Assembly (NCBI RefSeq): GCF_003858635.1
Contig: NZ_RQJO01000009.1
Coordinates: 930,001 to 994,000 of the forward strand
DNA length: 64,000 bases
Direction of reading: 5' to 3'
Source: Larkinella rosea
GTDB lineage: Bacteria > Bacteroidota > Bacteroidia > Cytophagales > Spirosomataceae
In this document: positions 16,886 to 26,800 of the stretch, piece after piece
How the letters are laid out: each line of letters opens with the position of its first letter
Position numbering within the stretch: position 1 is the stretch's first letter
Notes under the pieces: model-generated
Told to the model about the DNA's origin: nothing
Seen by the model: only the letters and a program-made list of their open reading frames with translations
The model's database searches: none
Made by a program: the position numbers and the translations under genes

Positions 16886-16940
16886 AACCCTGTCAGCGCC
16901 GGGCCGTCGTCACAGTCGACGGCCCGGCGCTGACAGGGTT
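16886..16940. repeat. 24-bp GC-rich inverted repeat at stop codon
   Basis: Arms 16886-16909 (starts AACCCTGTCAGCGCCGGGCC) and 16917-16940 are perfectly complementary, with a 7-base loop. The arm reaches into the stop codon of the two-domain esterase. There is no U-tract, so it may work as a terminator without one, an mRNA-stabilising hairpin, or a dispersed repeat unit. Confidence 0.6.
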
Positions 16941-18892
16941 CAGTTCGCTAAAAAATAAACAATCCGGCAGGCGGTCCCTTTACTTTTGGGATTTTTGGTG
17001 GCCGCAATCCTGAGTTGCAAAACGTGTTTTTTGTCCGGCAAATTACCGGTAAAGAGCTTATACCAGGGCAAATGCAGCGAATGGCTCCACTGGGTATGCA
17101 AGTCTACTTTCTGATACGGGCCCTTGTCGATGCGGTATTCCACCACGCCCGCGTCCGGCCCCGAGATGATTGCCAGACCGACAGCCGTTCCCGTAAAATC
17201 CAGTGAAAATGCAGCGCCCGGCGTGGTGGCTTCGAGCATCGGCCGATCGACAAAACCGGGTCGGGTCGAAACGCCGTCGGCCGGTTTCCAGTTTTCGACC
17301 AGTTTCCAGCCGTCGCCCAGTTTGGCTTCCTGAATCGGCACGTAACGGCCTTTTTCAAAACTGCTGCGTACCAGCGGAGCCATCACCGCCGACGTTTTTA
17401 CCGGTTTTTGGGTTGATAGGGAAGCGGTTTGAAAACTGGCGTTGAGCAGGTATTTCATCGTTTGGAAATAGAGTTCCTGACCGAAGGGCGAGGGGTGCAA
17501 ATCCTTGAAATCATATTCCCACGAAAACTCCCCCGCTTCGATCCGGTCGTAGACTTCGCGCGCTAAATTGATGGAAGGTAGTCCGTAATGAGCCGCCACC
17601 CGCTCGTGGTTGAGCAGTTCGACCGGTTTTTTGCCCTGCCGGAAATCGCCGAATTTGTCGGGATCGGCGAATTCCATCAAAACCACATCGACGGCCGGAT
17701 TGGTCTTCCGGGCGTGTCGAACGATGCCTTCGAGCGCCCGGATCTGCGTCAGGCTGTCGGTGGCATTCGTACGGTCGTTGACGGCGGCTTCCAGAAACAA
17801 TAGATCCACTTTGCCCTTGCTCAGCACGTCCTGCTCGACCCGAAACGAATGCGGCAAACTCCCGAGCGACGGAATCCCGGCTTTGATGAACGTAAACTCG
17901 GTCTGTGGAAACTTCTCCCGCAAATACTGACTTACCTTGTCGCGCCAGCCGGGATTGAACGTAATGGAACCGCCCAGAAACGCCACCGTCGCCTTTTTCT
18001 GCTCCGTGATGGTCCGGTAAAAATTGGGCAAACCGCCCCGGACTTGCACGTACGATTTTGACTCAAGCGGTTTTTGAACCGGAACGGAATGCTGCTGAAT
18101 GAAGTCGGCCCACCAGTCCGCGTGCTCGATTGGGAAGTGATGGCCTTCCAGCGTTTGCGGCCCCCGCGACATGGCATAAACCGTGGCCGGTCCGCCCAGT
18201 TTCTGGTATTTTTCGATCAGAGGAAAGGTGTTTTCGTCGGGCGGAACAATCTTGTCTTTCAGGCTGATGACGTGCAAAACCGGAATTTTGTAAGCTGCCA
18301 GTCCCTCCAGGTGGTCGATCGGGTTGTCGTCGAAGGCCAGCGCCTGCTGTTCCGAAAAACCGTAGACGTCCAGCAATTGCTGCCACGATTTAGGGTCGCC
18401 TTTGCTCTCTCCTTTGCCGCCCGGCCAGCTTTTGAAGTCGCAGACGGGCGCTTCGGCGTAAATACAACTGACCCTGGCCGGATTGCGTTTGGCCCAGCCG
18501 TACACATACAAACCGCCCCGGCTGACGCCTTCCAGCGCGACTTTGGGCGCAAAGCCCTTTTGCGTAACGAGGTGCTGGTAAAAATCATCCCAGATCATCA
18601 TCGCTTTCGGATGACCGTAGAGATCGTTCGTATTGATGTAGGCAATGTGAAAACCGCGTTCGAGCAGGATGCTGTCCATTTCCACGTGCCAGTCGGGGAA
18701 ATGCGCCCGCCAGACCCACGGATTGCCCGGCAACGGTTTTCGGGGTTTAATGTAGCGCGCCGGTACGTCGTTCAGCCTGAAATCGATCCGTTCAAAACCG
18801 TGCCATGCGGACGTTTTTTCGTTCGACTGCGCCAGCAGACCACCAGATTCGGATATAAAAAAGAGACAACAGATGAGGGACCAAAAGCGCAT
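16940..18892 (-). CDS. two-domain esterase: alpha/beta hydrolase + SGNH hydrolase
   Basis: 650 residues from the ATG at 18892 (an upstream in-frame ATG at 18928 adds 12). Signal peptide MRFWSLICCLFFISESGGLL-AQ, so it is secreted. The first ~290 residues are an alpha/beta hydrolase with nucleophile Ser124 in EGVSRGGLYVYGWAKR and His in EGHHFPIEHADWW. The second ~300 residues are an SGNH hydrolase: block I GGSITFN near 330, block III region AAVND, and the Asp-His pair in KDLHPSPFGQE. The C-terminus is a jelly-roll-like piece. Two esterase modules on one chain suggest deacylation of substituted polysaccharides. It lies in the minus-strand series below the SusCD pair, next to an aldose epimerase. 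The start of the alpha/beta domain lacks obvious ferulic-esterase features. Confidence 0.85.
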   Translation of the reverse strand: MRFWSLICCLFFISESGGLLAQSNEKTSAWHGFERIDFRLNDVPARYIKPRKPLPGNPWVWRAHFPDWHVEMDSILLERGFHIAYINTNDLYGHPKAMMIWDDFYQHLVTQKGFAPKVALEGVSRGGLYVYGWAKRNPARVSCIYAEAPVCDFKSWPGGKGESKGDPKSWQQLLDVYGFSEQQALAFDDNPIDHLEGLAAYKIPVLHVISLKDKIVPPDENTFPLIEKYQKLGGPATVYAMSRGPQTLEGHHFPIEHADWWADFIQQHSVPVQKPLESKSYVQVRGGLPNFYRTITEQKKATVAFLGGSITFNPGWRDKVSQYLREKFPQTEFTFIKAGIPSLGSLPHSFRVEQDVLSKGKVDLLFLEAAVNDRTNATDSLTQIRALEGIVRHARKTNPAVDVVLMEFADPDKFGDFRQGKKPVELLNHERVAAHYGLPSINLAREVYDRIEAGEFSWEYDFKDLHPSPFGQELYFQTMKYLLNASFQTASLSTQKPVKTSAVMAPLVRSSFEKGRYVPIQEAKLGDGWKLVENWKPADGVSTRPGFVDRPMLEATTPGAAFSLDFTGTAVGLAIISGPDAGVVEYRIDKGPYQKVDLHTQWSHSLHLPWYKLFTGNLPDKKHVLQLRIAATKNPKSKGTACRIVYFLAN

Positions 18893-18960
18893 AAAAGTGG
18901 AGAATTGACTCAAAACCGGAAGGGACAAACCGGTCCAATCTACTCTCTTTTCAACGCCGT

Positions 18961-20109
18961 TCAGCGGGCGGTTTTTACCGAAAATTGATAAACAGTCGTT
19001 TGCCGGTACACCTCGCCGGGTTTCAGGAGCGTGCCGGGGAAAGCCGACTGATTGGGCGAATCGGGCAGATGCTGGGGATACAAAAGGAAACCCGACTGTT
19101 TGGCGTAAACCCGATTGCCTTTTCCCTTCAGTTTTCCGTTCAGCCAGTTGGCCGTGGCCAGTTCAAGGCCGGGTTCGGTCGTAAAAACCGACAGGTATCG
19201 ACCGCTGCCCGGTTCAAAAACCGTAGCCGCCAGTTGCAGGGCGTTGTTTCCCGATCGGTTCAGCAGGAAATTGTGGTCGTATGCCCCGGGCAACTGTTCC
19301 ATTCGTGAACCCAACGCAGCGGGTTTTGTAAAATCCAGAGCCGAATTTTTTACTTCCCGCAGTTCGCCGGTCGGCACCATTTTGGGGTCCATCACCACGT
19401 AGCGGTCGGCATTGATCTGAACTTCGTGCGACAGAATCGTCGGGTTTTTCCCCGCCGAAAGGTCGAAATAAGTATGGTGGGTGAGGTTGACGTGCGTTTT
19501 CTGATCCGTGCGGGCTTCATAGTCGATCCGGAGTTCATTTTGGTCGGTGAGCGTATACGTCACCCGACAATCCAGATTGCCCGGAAACCCTTCTTCGCCA
19601 TTCGCGCTCATATACGCGAGCCGTAACGCAGCCTCCTTTTTCCCGGAACGGATTTCCTCTGCCTGCCAGAGCTTTTTGTCAAAACCGCTCTTGCCGCCGT
19701 GCAGGTGATTGGTTCCGGCGTTGGTCGCCAATTGATAGTCTTTGTTGTCAATCGAAAACCGGCCGTTGCCAATAAAGCTGCCGTAACGACCCAGGAGCGC
19801 ACCCAGATACGGCTGACCAGACAGGTAGCTACTCAGACTATCGAATCCCAACACCACGTCGCCGGGTTGATTGTTCTTATCAGGAACTTGAATGGACGTA
19901 ATGATTCCGCCGAAGTTGGTCACTTTGACGACCATGCCGTGCGCGTTGGTAAGCGTGAAAAGGTGAGCGGTTTTTCCATCAGCGGTTTGACCGAAAGCCA
20001 CTTTCTGGAAACGGCGAAGCGTTGGTTTTTCTGTGAAAGCTGTCAGAAACAGCACTGAAATGCCAATAAAAACCGAACGTCGTACAAGTTGGCCGACTGA
20101 GTTATTCAC
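18961..20109 (-). CDS. secreted aldose 1-epimerase
   Basis: 382 residues with a GTG start at 20109; no early in-frame ATG exists. The hydrophobic stretch RRSVFIGISVLFLTAFT is a signal peptide. Mutarotase motifs: FGGIITSIQVPD, GRYGSFIGNG (usual GRYGNRI), His in TNHLHGG, THHTYFDLS, GAYDHNFLL, TTEPGLELATANW, and FPGTLLKPGEVYRQ, whose Glu is the catalytic base. It interconverts alpha and beta anomers of sugars such as galactose or glucose before uptake. Secreted epimerases of this type are common in Bacteroidota polysaccharide loci. Spacing to the next gene is 68 bases. Confidence 0.92.
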   Translation of the reverse strand: MNNSVGQLVRRSVFIGISVLFLTAFTEKPTLRRFQKVAFGQTADGKTAHLFTLTNAHGMVVKVTNFGGIITSIQVPDKNNQPGDVVLGFDSLSSYLSGQPYLGALLGRYGSFIGNGRFSIDNKDYQLATNAGTNHLHGGKSGFDKKLWQAEEIRSGKKEAALRLAYMSANGEEGFPGNLDCRVTYTLTDQNELRIDYEARTDQKTHVNLTHHTYFDLSAGKNPTILSHEVQINADRYVVMDPKMVPTGELREVKNSALDFTKPAALGSRMEQLPGAYDHNFLLNRSGNNALQLAATVFEPGSGRYLSVFTTEPGLELATANWLNGKLKGKGNRVYAKQSGFLLYPQHLPDSPNQSAFPGTLLKPGEVYRQTTVYQFSVKTAR

Positions 20110-20159
20110 ACGAAGAGGGGAGAGGATGTGAAACCGGAAACGAATCAGGTAAAGTCAAA

Positions 20160-20203
20160 AACGGTTGAAAATCAGAACCTCCGGCCAGAAACCGGAGGCT
20201 GAT
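20160..20203 (-). terminator. hairpin after polysaccharide deacetylase
   Basis: CCTCCGG / CCGGAGG stem extended by ATCAG / CTGAT with a small bulge. On the minus strand it is followed by TTTTCAACCGTTTTTG. It could reduce transcription from the upstream deacetylase into the epimerase gene. Confidence 0.6.
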
Positions 20204-20217
20204 TCCATTTACCATCT

Positions 20218-21039
20218 CTATTTTCGTTGTTTCAGCACGTACTTGGAAACCGTTCCGATGGGCGCAATCCAGACGCCGTTGGCGGGGTCTTTGGCGTATT
20301 CGCAGAGTTGTTTCAGCATCGCCAGCCGCGTGGTTTGTCCGCCGGATTCGTTCGTTTCGTGCCCCGCCAGCACCAGCCACTGGCCGGATTTTCGGGCGGT
20401 TTCGATCAGTTCCTTGATCTCGCCAAAATCCTTGCCGTCCATTTCCATCCCGTAAATCTGCGCCATGTCGCAGTACGCCGGATCGTTGGGCGCTTCATTC
20501 CGCCAGCCCCGACCACTGATGAACAGCTCGTCGACCACGGGTACGTAGCTCTTCGTGTTGCGTCCGCGCCCCATAAACATCTGACCGCAGGGATACGCAA
20601 ACACCTCCGGTGTGACGCCCAGCAATTCCTTCACCTGCTTGTTGGCTTCGATCAGCTCCGCCCGCATTTTTTCGGCTGTGTAATCTTCCAATGCTTTTTC
20701 CCGTGACCAGGTAAAGTTGCCGCTGCACGGGTGATTGACCGAGTGGTTGCCCATTTCATGACCGCTGGCGACGGCTTTTTTCCAGCCTTCCAGCCGTTTT
20801 TTCACGGCGGAGGGTACGACGAAAAACGTGGCTTTGACCCCGTATTGATCAAGCAAAACCGTGCCTTTATCGACGTTGGTCAACCGGGCATCGTCGAAGC
20901 TCAGGCTGAGGGCCACTTTCTTGCCGTCGGGCCATTTGATGGGTTCGGGCGCCGGTTTTGATGATTGCTCGCCCGAAAACGACAGACTCAGCATGGCTGA
21001 GAACAGGAGTGAAGCGCGGAGAATGGGGTTCAATTTCAT
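20218..21039 (-). CDS. secreted polysaccharide deacetylase (NodB/CE4-type)
   Basis: 273 residues with signal peptide MKLNPILRASLLFSAMLSLS. The NodB homology domain is present: SLSFDDARLTN with metal-binding Asp50, GHEMGNHSVNHP with His99 and His103, FAYPCGQMF, and LVLAGHETN late in the chain with the catalytic His. It removes acetyl groups from N- or O-acetylated polysaccharides or peptidoglycan-like glycans, outside the cytoplasm. It is 17 bases from the ceramidase-family gene upstream, which suggests co-transcription. The usual SFDDG has Ala for Gly here. Its presence in the SusCD series fits degradation of an acylated glycan. Confidence 0.93.
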   Translation of the reverse strand: MKLNPILRASLLFSAMLSLSFSGEQSSKPAPEPIKWPDGKKVALSLSFDDARLTNVDKGTVLLDQYGVKATFFVVPSAVKKRLEGWKKAVASGHEMGNHSVNHPCSGNFTWSREKALEDYTAEKMRAELIEANKQVKELLGVTPEVFAYPCGQMFMGRGRNTKSYVPVVDELFISGRGWRNEAPNDPAYCDMAQIYGMEMDGKDFGEIKELIETARKSGQWLVLAGHETNESGGQTTRLAMLKQLCEYAKDPANGVWIAPIGTVSKYVLKQRK

Positions 21040-21056
21040 AAGATTTAGGGGCAGAT

Positions 21057-22445
21057 TTACTTTTTACCTTGTAATTTATTCACAACAGCGTCCGTCAGAT
21101 CCTTGGCGGCCTGGGGCGTGTAGGGCGAAACCGTTACCTCGTAGCCTTCGTGTTTGATCTCTTCCTCCGTCAATAAATAACCCAGCCAGCCGTTGCCGTA
21201 CCCGAAATAGAAGGTGTACGGATAGGGCGATTTGTCGCGGATTTCGTTTGAAATCTCGCAGAACAGTTCGAGCGGGGCACTCCAGATCGCAATGTCGTCA
21301 TTGATTTGCAAAAACCGCACGGGTAGCTTCACCATGTTGACCCCGGCTTTGGTCGTGCGGGTATAATTGCTCAGGTAATCGACCCAGCCCAGTCCTGCTT
21401 TTCTCGGCGTTTCAACGGTCATTCCGCTGGCTTTCAGCGTTACATCGGCCGTTGTGGCCAGAATCGACTTGTTAGCGTCGATGATTTTGTCGCCCAATAA
21501 CACTTTAAACTGGTGCAAACGGCCCCGTTTGTGGTCGGCATACTGGCTGTAAATGGGGGCAATGTTGCCGGCCGCGCCGTTGATGAACAGCATCGGAACG
21601 CCCAGTTTCTCCTCGACGTATTCGGCCACGACGCCTGGCGCATCGCCACTGATGAGGGTGTATTCACCCCCCATCACTGTACCGTGAATGGCGTAATTGG
21701 CGATCAGAGCGAGTGGCGTGCCGTCGGCTTTGTCGATCCGAATCAACCCGATCCGGCGATCGACCGGCCCGTCGGGGTCCATTCCCAGAAATGCCTTGCC
21801 ATCGACGCCCTTTGCCCGGCGGTTGATGTTGGCCTGTGAGCGTCCCCAGCCGACACCCAGTCGGGCGGGAGCGAGTTTTTTGCGGGCTTCAGCCACGCCA
21901 TCGATGAGCTTTTTTTCCACCATATCCGTGTATTCCGTATCGAACTGGTGTTTATACCGGTCGCCCAAAAAGATAACGGGCAGGCCGGGAGGGCCCACTT
22001 CAGGCGCCGAATGGGTGTGGGTCAGGTTCCACCAGAAATTCACCGGATTGATACCCAGCTGGCTTTTTAGTTTGGCCGCCACTTTGTCGTATTCGGAAGG
22101 CGAAACGACAGCGAAGTCGGACGACACCAGGACGAACTGCGTGGTTCCATCGTCCAAAACCGTAATCCGGTGGTAAATCCGGTCGTTGATGGCCGTTGAC
22201 AGGCGGGGGCCGTAGCCGAGCAACATCTGATGCCGTTCGGGCGTCACGTCCACTTTCACGACAGCCGCCCGAAAACCAGTCGCTTTCGGATGAAGTGCCG
22301 GAAAATCGCCCGCCCGGCTGGTTATTGCCAGTGTGACAAGCGTCAATAGGACCGGAAAGAATACTCGTCTATGGAAAAAACCGGTTTTTATTTTATTGGT
22401 AAGAACGCGCATAGCAACAAATTTAGAAAGTTGGGTTCGTTTCAT
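21057..22445 (-). CDS. neutral/alkaline ceramidase-family protein, paralogue 1
   Basis: 462 residues; ATG at 22445 overlaps the stop of its paralogue by 4 bases (ATGA), a translational-coupling arrangement. A signal-like hydrophobic stretch (FFPVLLTLVTLAITSRAG) follows a basic segment. It matches the N-terminal catalytic domain of neutral/alkaline ceramidases: KATGFRAAVVKVDVTPE, NLTHTHSAPEVGPPG with zinc-binding histidines, NYAIHGTVM and SGDAPGVVAEYVEE. True ceramidases are ~650-700 residues with a C-terminal Ig-like domain, which is missing, and the nucleophile region GDVSPN is here GNIAPI. So amidohydrolase activity on ceramide is doubtful; a related metallo-amidase role is possible. Confidence 0.85.
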   Translation of the reverse strand: MKRTQLSKFVAMRVLTNKIKTGFFHRRVFFPVLLTLVTLAITSRAGDFPALHPKATGFRAAVVKVDVTPERHQMLLGYGPRLSTAINDRIYHRITVLDDGTTQFVLVSSDFAVVSPSEYDKVAAKLKSQLGINPVNFWWNLTHTHSAPEVGPPGLPVIFLGDRYKHQFDTEYTDMVEKKLIDGVAEARKKLAPARLGVGWGRSQANINRRAKGVDGKAFLGMDPDGPVDRRIGLIRIDKADGTPLALIANYAIHGTVMGGEYTLISGDAPGVVAEYVEEKLGVPMLFINGAAGNIAPIYSQYADHKRGRLHQFKVLLGDKIIDANKSILATTADVTLKASGMTVETPRKAGLGWVDYLSNYTRTTKAGVNMVKLPVRFLQINDDIAIWSAPLELFCEISNEIRDKSPYPYTFYFGYGNGWLGYLLTEEEIKHEGYEVTVSPYTPQAAKDLTDAVVNKLQGKK

Positions 22446-23743
22446 TTTTTACCCTGCAAATGATTCACAACTGAATCGGTTAAATGTTGGGCAGCCACGG
22501 GAGTAAAAGGTGAAACTGTGACTTCATAACCGCCGTGTTTGATTTCTTCTTCGGTCAGCAGGTAGCCCAGCCAGCCATTTCCGTAGCCAAAATAAAAGGT
22601 GTACGGAAAGGGCGACCGGTCGCGGATTTCGTTCGAAATCTCGCAGAACAGTTCGAGTGGGGCGCTCCAGATGGCGATGTCGTCGTTGATTTGCAAAAAC
22701 CGCACGGGCAGTTTCACCATGTTTACACCGGCTTTGGTCGTGCGGGTATAGTCCTTTAATTCGTCGATCCAGCCCAACTCCGGTTTTCTCGGCGTTTCAA
22801 CGATCAGGCTGGCGGTTTTCAGGCTGATGTCGTTCGTCGTCGCACTAATGGATTTATTGGCGGCCAGAATTTTTTCCCCCAGCAAAACCCGAAACTGGTT
22901 CATTCTTCCGGCTTTTGGGTTCGGATAACCGCTGTAAATGGGAGCAATATTTCCCGCTGCGCCGTTGATAAACAGCATCGGAACGCCCAGTTTCTGCTCG
23001 ACGTATTCGGCCACGACGCCTGGCGCATCGCCACTAATGAGCAGGTTTTCGCCACTCAAAACCGTTCCGTGAATGGCGTAGTTGGCCAGCAAAGCAAGCG
23101 GGCTGCCGTCTTCTTTGTCGAGTCGCAGCACGCCAATTCGCCGGTCGACCGCGCCATCGGGGTCCATGCCGAGATACGCTTTGCCGTCAATATCCTTCGC
23201 CCGGCGGTTGATGTTGGCCTGCGACAATCCCCAGCCCACGCCCAGCCGCGCCAGAACGAGTTTCTGACGGGCTTCGGCAATGCCATCGATGAGCTTCTTT
23301 TCGGTCACTTCCGCGTAGTCCGAGTCAAAATGGTGTTCGTAGCGGTTGGCCATAAACAAAGCCGGTAAACCGGGCGGACCCAGTTCGGGGGCCGAATGGG
23401 TGTGGGTCAGGTTCCACCAGAAATTCACCGGATCGATTCCCAGCTGCTTTTTCAATCGGGCCGCCACTCGGTCGTATTCAGCGGGCGACATCACGCAGAT
23501 GTCCGATGAAACCAGTACGAACTGCGTTTTGCCGTCGTCCATCACCACAATCCGGTGGTAAATCCGGTCGTTCACGCCGGTCGACTTCCGGGCACCATAG
23601 CCCAGCAACATCTGGTGGCCTTCCGGGGTAATATCCACCTTCACGACAGCCGCCCGAAAACCGGTGGCTTTTGAGTCAAAAGCCTGACTGTAGATCGGCA
23701 GAAGTACAGAAACGACAAGTACGACTAAGCGTTTCCGAGCCAT
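22442..23743 (-). CDS. neutral/alkaline ceramidase-family protein, paralogue 2
   Basis: 433 residues from the ATG at 23743 (the open frame continues to 23776). Signal peptide MARKRLVVLVVSVLLPIYSQ-AF. Close paralogue of the downstream gene: KATGFRAAVVKVDITPEGHQ, MLLGYGARKSTGVNDRIYHR, NLTHTHSAPELGPPG, NYAIHGTVLSGENLLISGDA, and FINGAAGNIAPIYSGYP near the C-terminal half. It retains the zinc-ligand histidines but has Ala in the position of the reported catalytic Ser of Pseudomonas ceramidase. It ends in HLQGKK, as the other ends in KLQGKK. Tandem duplication with 4-base overlap suggests a shared substrate or a heteromer. Confidence 0.85.
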   Translation of the reverse strand: MARKRLVVLVVSVLLPIYSQAFDSKATGFRAAVVKVDITPEGHQMLLGYGARKSTGVNDRIYHRIVVMDDGKTQFVLVSSDICVMSPAEYDRVAARLKKQLGIDPVNFWWNLTHTHSAPELGPPGLPALFMANRYEHHFDSDYAEVTEKKLIDGIAEARQKLVLARLGVGWGLSQANINRRAKDIDGKAYLGMDPDGAVDRRIGVLRLDKEDGSPLALLANYAIHGTVLSGENLLISGDAPGVVAEYVEQKLGVPMLFINGAAGNIAPIYSGYPNPKAGRMNQFRVLLGEKILAANKSISATTNDISLKTASLIVETPRKPELGWIDELKDYTRTTKAGVNMVKLPVRFLQINDDIAIWSAPLELFCEISNEIRDRSPFPYTFYFGYGNGWLGYLLTEEEIKHGGYEVTVSPFTPVAAQHLTDSVVNHLQGKK

Positions 23744-23796
23744 GACCTTAGTAATTTGAAATTGAAAATAGGCCATCAGTTAAGGGTTGTCATACA

Positions 23797-23876
23797 TACC
23801 CACGGACTTTAGTCCGTGTTTTTTCAGAATCTCATAAATCAAAGCCACAAAAAACACGGACTAAAGTCCGTGGGTA
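23797..23876. repeat. REPIN-like paired palindrome
   Basis: Left unit TACCCACGGACTTTAGTCCG (23797 onward) and right unit CACGGACTAAAGTCCGTGGG (23855 onward) form an 80-bp inverted pair; each unit is itself palindromic. It fills the gap between two minus-strand genes. Compare with 46653-46741 and 12785. Confidence 0.75.
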
Positions 23877-23881
23877 CGATT

Positions 23882-26800
23882 TTATTTCGTCTGTTTGATA
23901 TACGCCAGTAAATCAGCCATTTGCTGCGGATTGATCTGCTTTTCAAGACCGGCCGTCATGGCCGACATGTTCATGGCTTTCAGCGACTCGATATCCTGAC
24001 GGGAAATGGTCGTTTCCTGTCCGCCCTGGTTGAGCAATGTCAGCGCCGTCGGGGTTTCGGTCGAGATCAGACCTTGGAGCGTTTCGCCGTTTTTCAACGT
24101 GATTGTCCAGAGGTCGTAGCCGTCGGCAATGGACAGGTTCGGGTTCAGAATGTCGCCCATGATGGACGCCGGACGCCGGTTTCGAATGGTCGCCAGATCG
24201 GGTCCGAAAGCGAGACCGCCCGTGCTACCAATCTGGTGACAAAGCGCGCAGTTTTGCTGGAAAACCAGGGCACCTTTTTCGGCGGTTGCAGCTAATTCCA
24301 GCGCGGGCTGATATTGCTTGATCACTTCATCGCGCTGTTTGTCGCGTTTCGTAAGCAACACACGGGCGCGGTTTCGCAGGTCCACGTCTGAATTGGCCAT
24401 CAGCCCGACGGTTCGCGGCCAGCCGATGCTGTTCTGGTCGATGATTCCTTTTTCGACGGCATCCAGCAACAGCTTGATGCGCAGCGGTCGGGCTTTTTCC
24501 GAAGAAGTAAAAAACGTGGCGATGGCGGGTTGCCGGATGTCGGGCGTCATCACCGGCCATTTTTGCAGGACGTATTCGCTCACCGTTTCGTCGGGAATCG
24601 AACCAAGGGCCTGCAAGGCCGCCACCTGGACGGAAAGTGGTTCGGTGGGCGCAATCAGCTTTTTCAGCAGATCCGTCTGGGGTTTTGCGTCGCGCATGGC
24701 CAGAAAACCGATGGCTTCCGCCCGTTTCTCCGGCGACTGTTTTGCGTCGCCCGCGGTTTGCACCGCCCGTTGCAAAGCCGCCGTTGGCTGAGCGGTTTCC
24801 GGAAGACCGGTTACCTGCAAAACCTGGAGACTGGCTGAGCGAACCGAAGCCGCCGGATGATCGAAAAAAGTCCGAATGAGCAATTCCTGTTCCGCCTGAA
24901 AATTCGAATCCAGCGTGTTATTCCGGCGTTTCAATCCCTGCGCAACGCCTTTGATCAGCGAAGCCTGCCAGGTGCTTTTTTCTTCCGAAACCGGTGCCGT
25001 GGCTTTTTGCAGCAACTGATTGATGATTTTCGCGGGTTGACTTGCCCCGGCCATCGCGCTGAGTCGCTCGACCAGCGAACCATAGGCCGGATCATCGGAT
25101 TTATACCGCGCCAAAACCGCATTCAGCAACTCGCCGTTTTGCGACGAAGGTGCAGATAAGGCCGCAATTTGTACCCATTGGTCGTCGACATCGGCAAACA
25201 ATAGCTTTTGCCGGACAGCGGATGCTTCAGTCGTGTTGACAAAACCGAGTGTGCAAAGCAGTTGGAAACGTACTTTGGGATCACTATCGGACTGCAACGC
25301 GAGCAGGGCCGGAACCAGCGCCGGGGCGGTTTTCAGGTGCAGTTCCGCCAGTTTGATCGCGTTGGTTCGTACGCCCGCAATGGGATCTTTCAGGGCCGCC
25401 GTGATCAGTTCGGGGCGGAGTTTGCCGAGTCCTTCGAGGGTCCAAAGCGCGTGGAGCCGACCGAGCGGTTTTGATGGATTTCGGGTCATGGCTTCCAGCG
25501 TGGTAACATCTTGAGCAGTCGCCCGGTCGAGCAATAGCCGCTGAGCGTTGCGACGCCACCAACTATTCTTGTCAGCCAGTTTTTCGATCAATTCCTGCGT
25601 CGTTGCTTTACCCAGTAAGTCCTTGCCAAAGGTGGCGGGTTTGGTGCCTTTGGAGGTGATGCGGTAAATCCGGCCCTGTTCCGTCCCGTTGTACAATGCC
25701 CCGGATTTGGTCACTTCTTCGGACATCCATTCCGGGTGTTCCACAATCTGACGGTAATAATCAACGACATAGAGCGCGCCATCCGGCCCGATGTACATAT
25801 TCACCGGCCGGAACCAGGCATCCGTCGACGCCAGAAACTCTTTGCCCGGATGCACCCGGCTGGCTGTGAATGTTGCCCCTTTATCCGTGATTTTATCGAA
25901 GTGAACCAGGTTGCTGACGGGTTCGGCCACGAACGTAATGCTGTCGTATTTGGCCGGAAACGCCCCACCCAGGTAATGCGTAATGCCGCAGGCCGACGTG
26001 ATCACGCCCACATCGGTGAGAAGTTGAAGTTGCGGATTTTTGGTAATCGGGAACACTTCGGCGGCATTTCCGTGGTCCGAAATCGACTGTGAGACATTGG
26101 AAACCAGCAGGTCCGGATTGCGCTTCAGATACGGTGTCGTGATGACCTCGTGGAAGGCGTGGTTGGCGTTGCTGACCAGCAGGCGGTTTCCCCAGACATC
26201 GAACGAATGACCAAACTGCGTGTTACCGGCCACCGGTTCCAGTTCGTAGCGATCAGGCCGAAACCGAACGCTGCGGCCACTGGCATTATCAGGCAAACGA
26301 ACGCCGTCGGGCCGTTTGGGATACAGGATGTCGCTGCCCCGGTCGCCAAATTCTTCCTTGAAAACCTGCGCCGTCACCGCCGATTCGTGCGCCAGGTAAA
26401 TCCAGTTGTCGATTCCCAGCAGCGGACTGTTGACGTTATGCTGCGGATTCGAGAGGGCAAAACCGGTCAGAACCGTCTCGCGTACATCGGATTTCCCGTC
26501 GCCGTCGGTATCTTCCAGGTAATACACATTGGGGGCATCGGTCACCAGAACGCCTTTTTTCCAGCGCATGATGCCGGTGGGCAAGACCAGATCTTCGGCA
26601 AAAACCGTACTCTTGTCCATTCGCCCGTCGCCGTCCGAATCCGTCAGGAGTTTCACCTTTCCGGTACCGGTTTTGTCGAGCGGATAACCGTGCATTTCAA
26701 CGACATAAAACCGCCCGTCTTCGTCAATCTCCATTGCGACCGGATCGGCCACCAGCGGTTCGCTGGCGACCAATTCGATCTGAAAACCGGGTTCAAGCTC

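Noticed and set aside
18074-18988. 304-residue plus-strand frame
   Set aside because: Lies opposite the two-domain esterase with catalytic motifs; no domain of its own.
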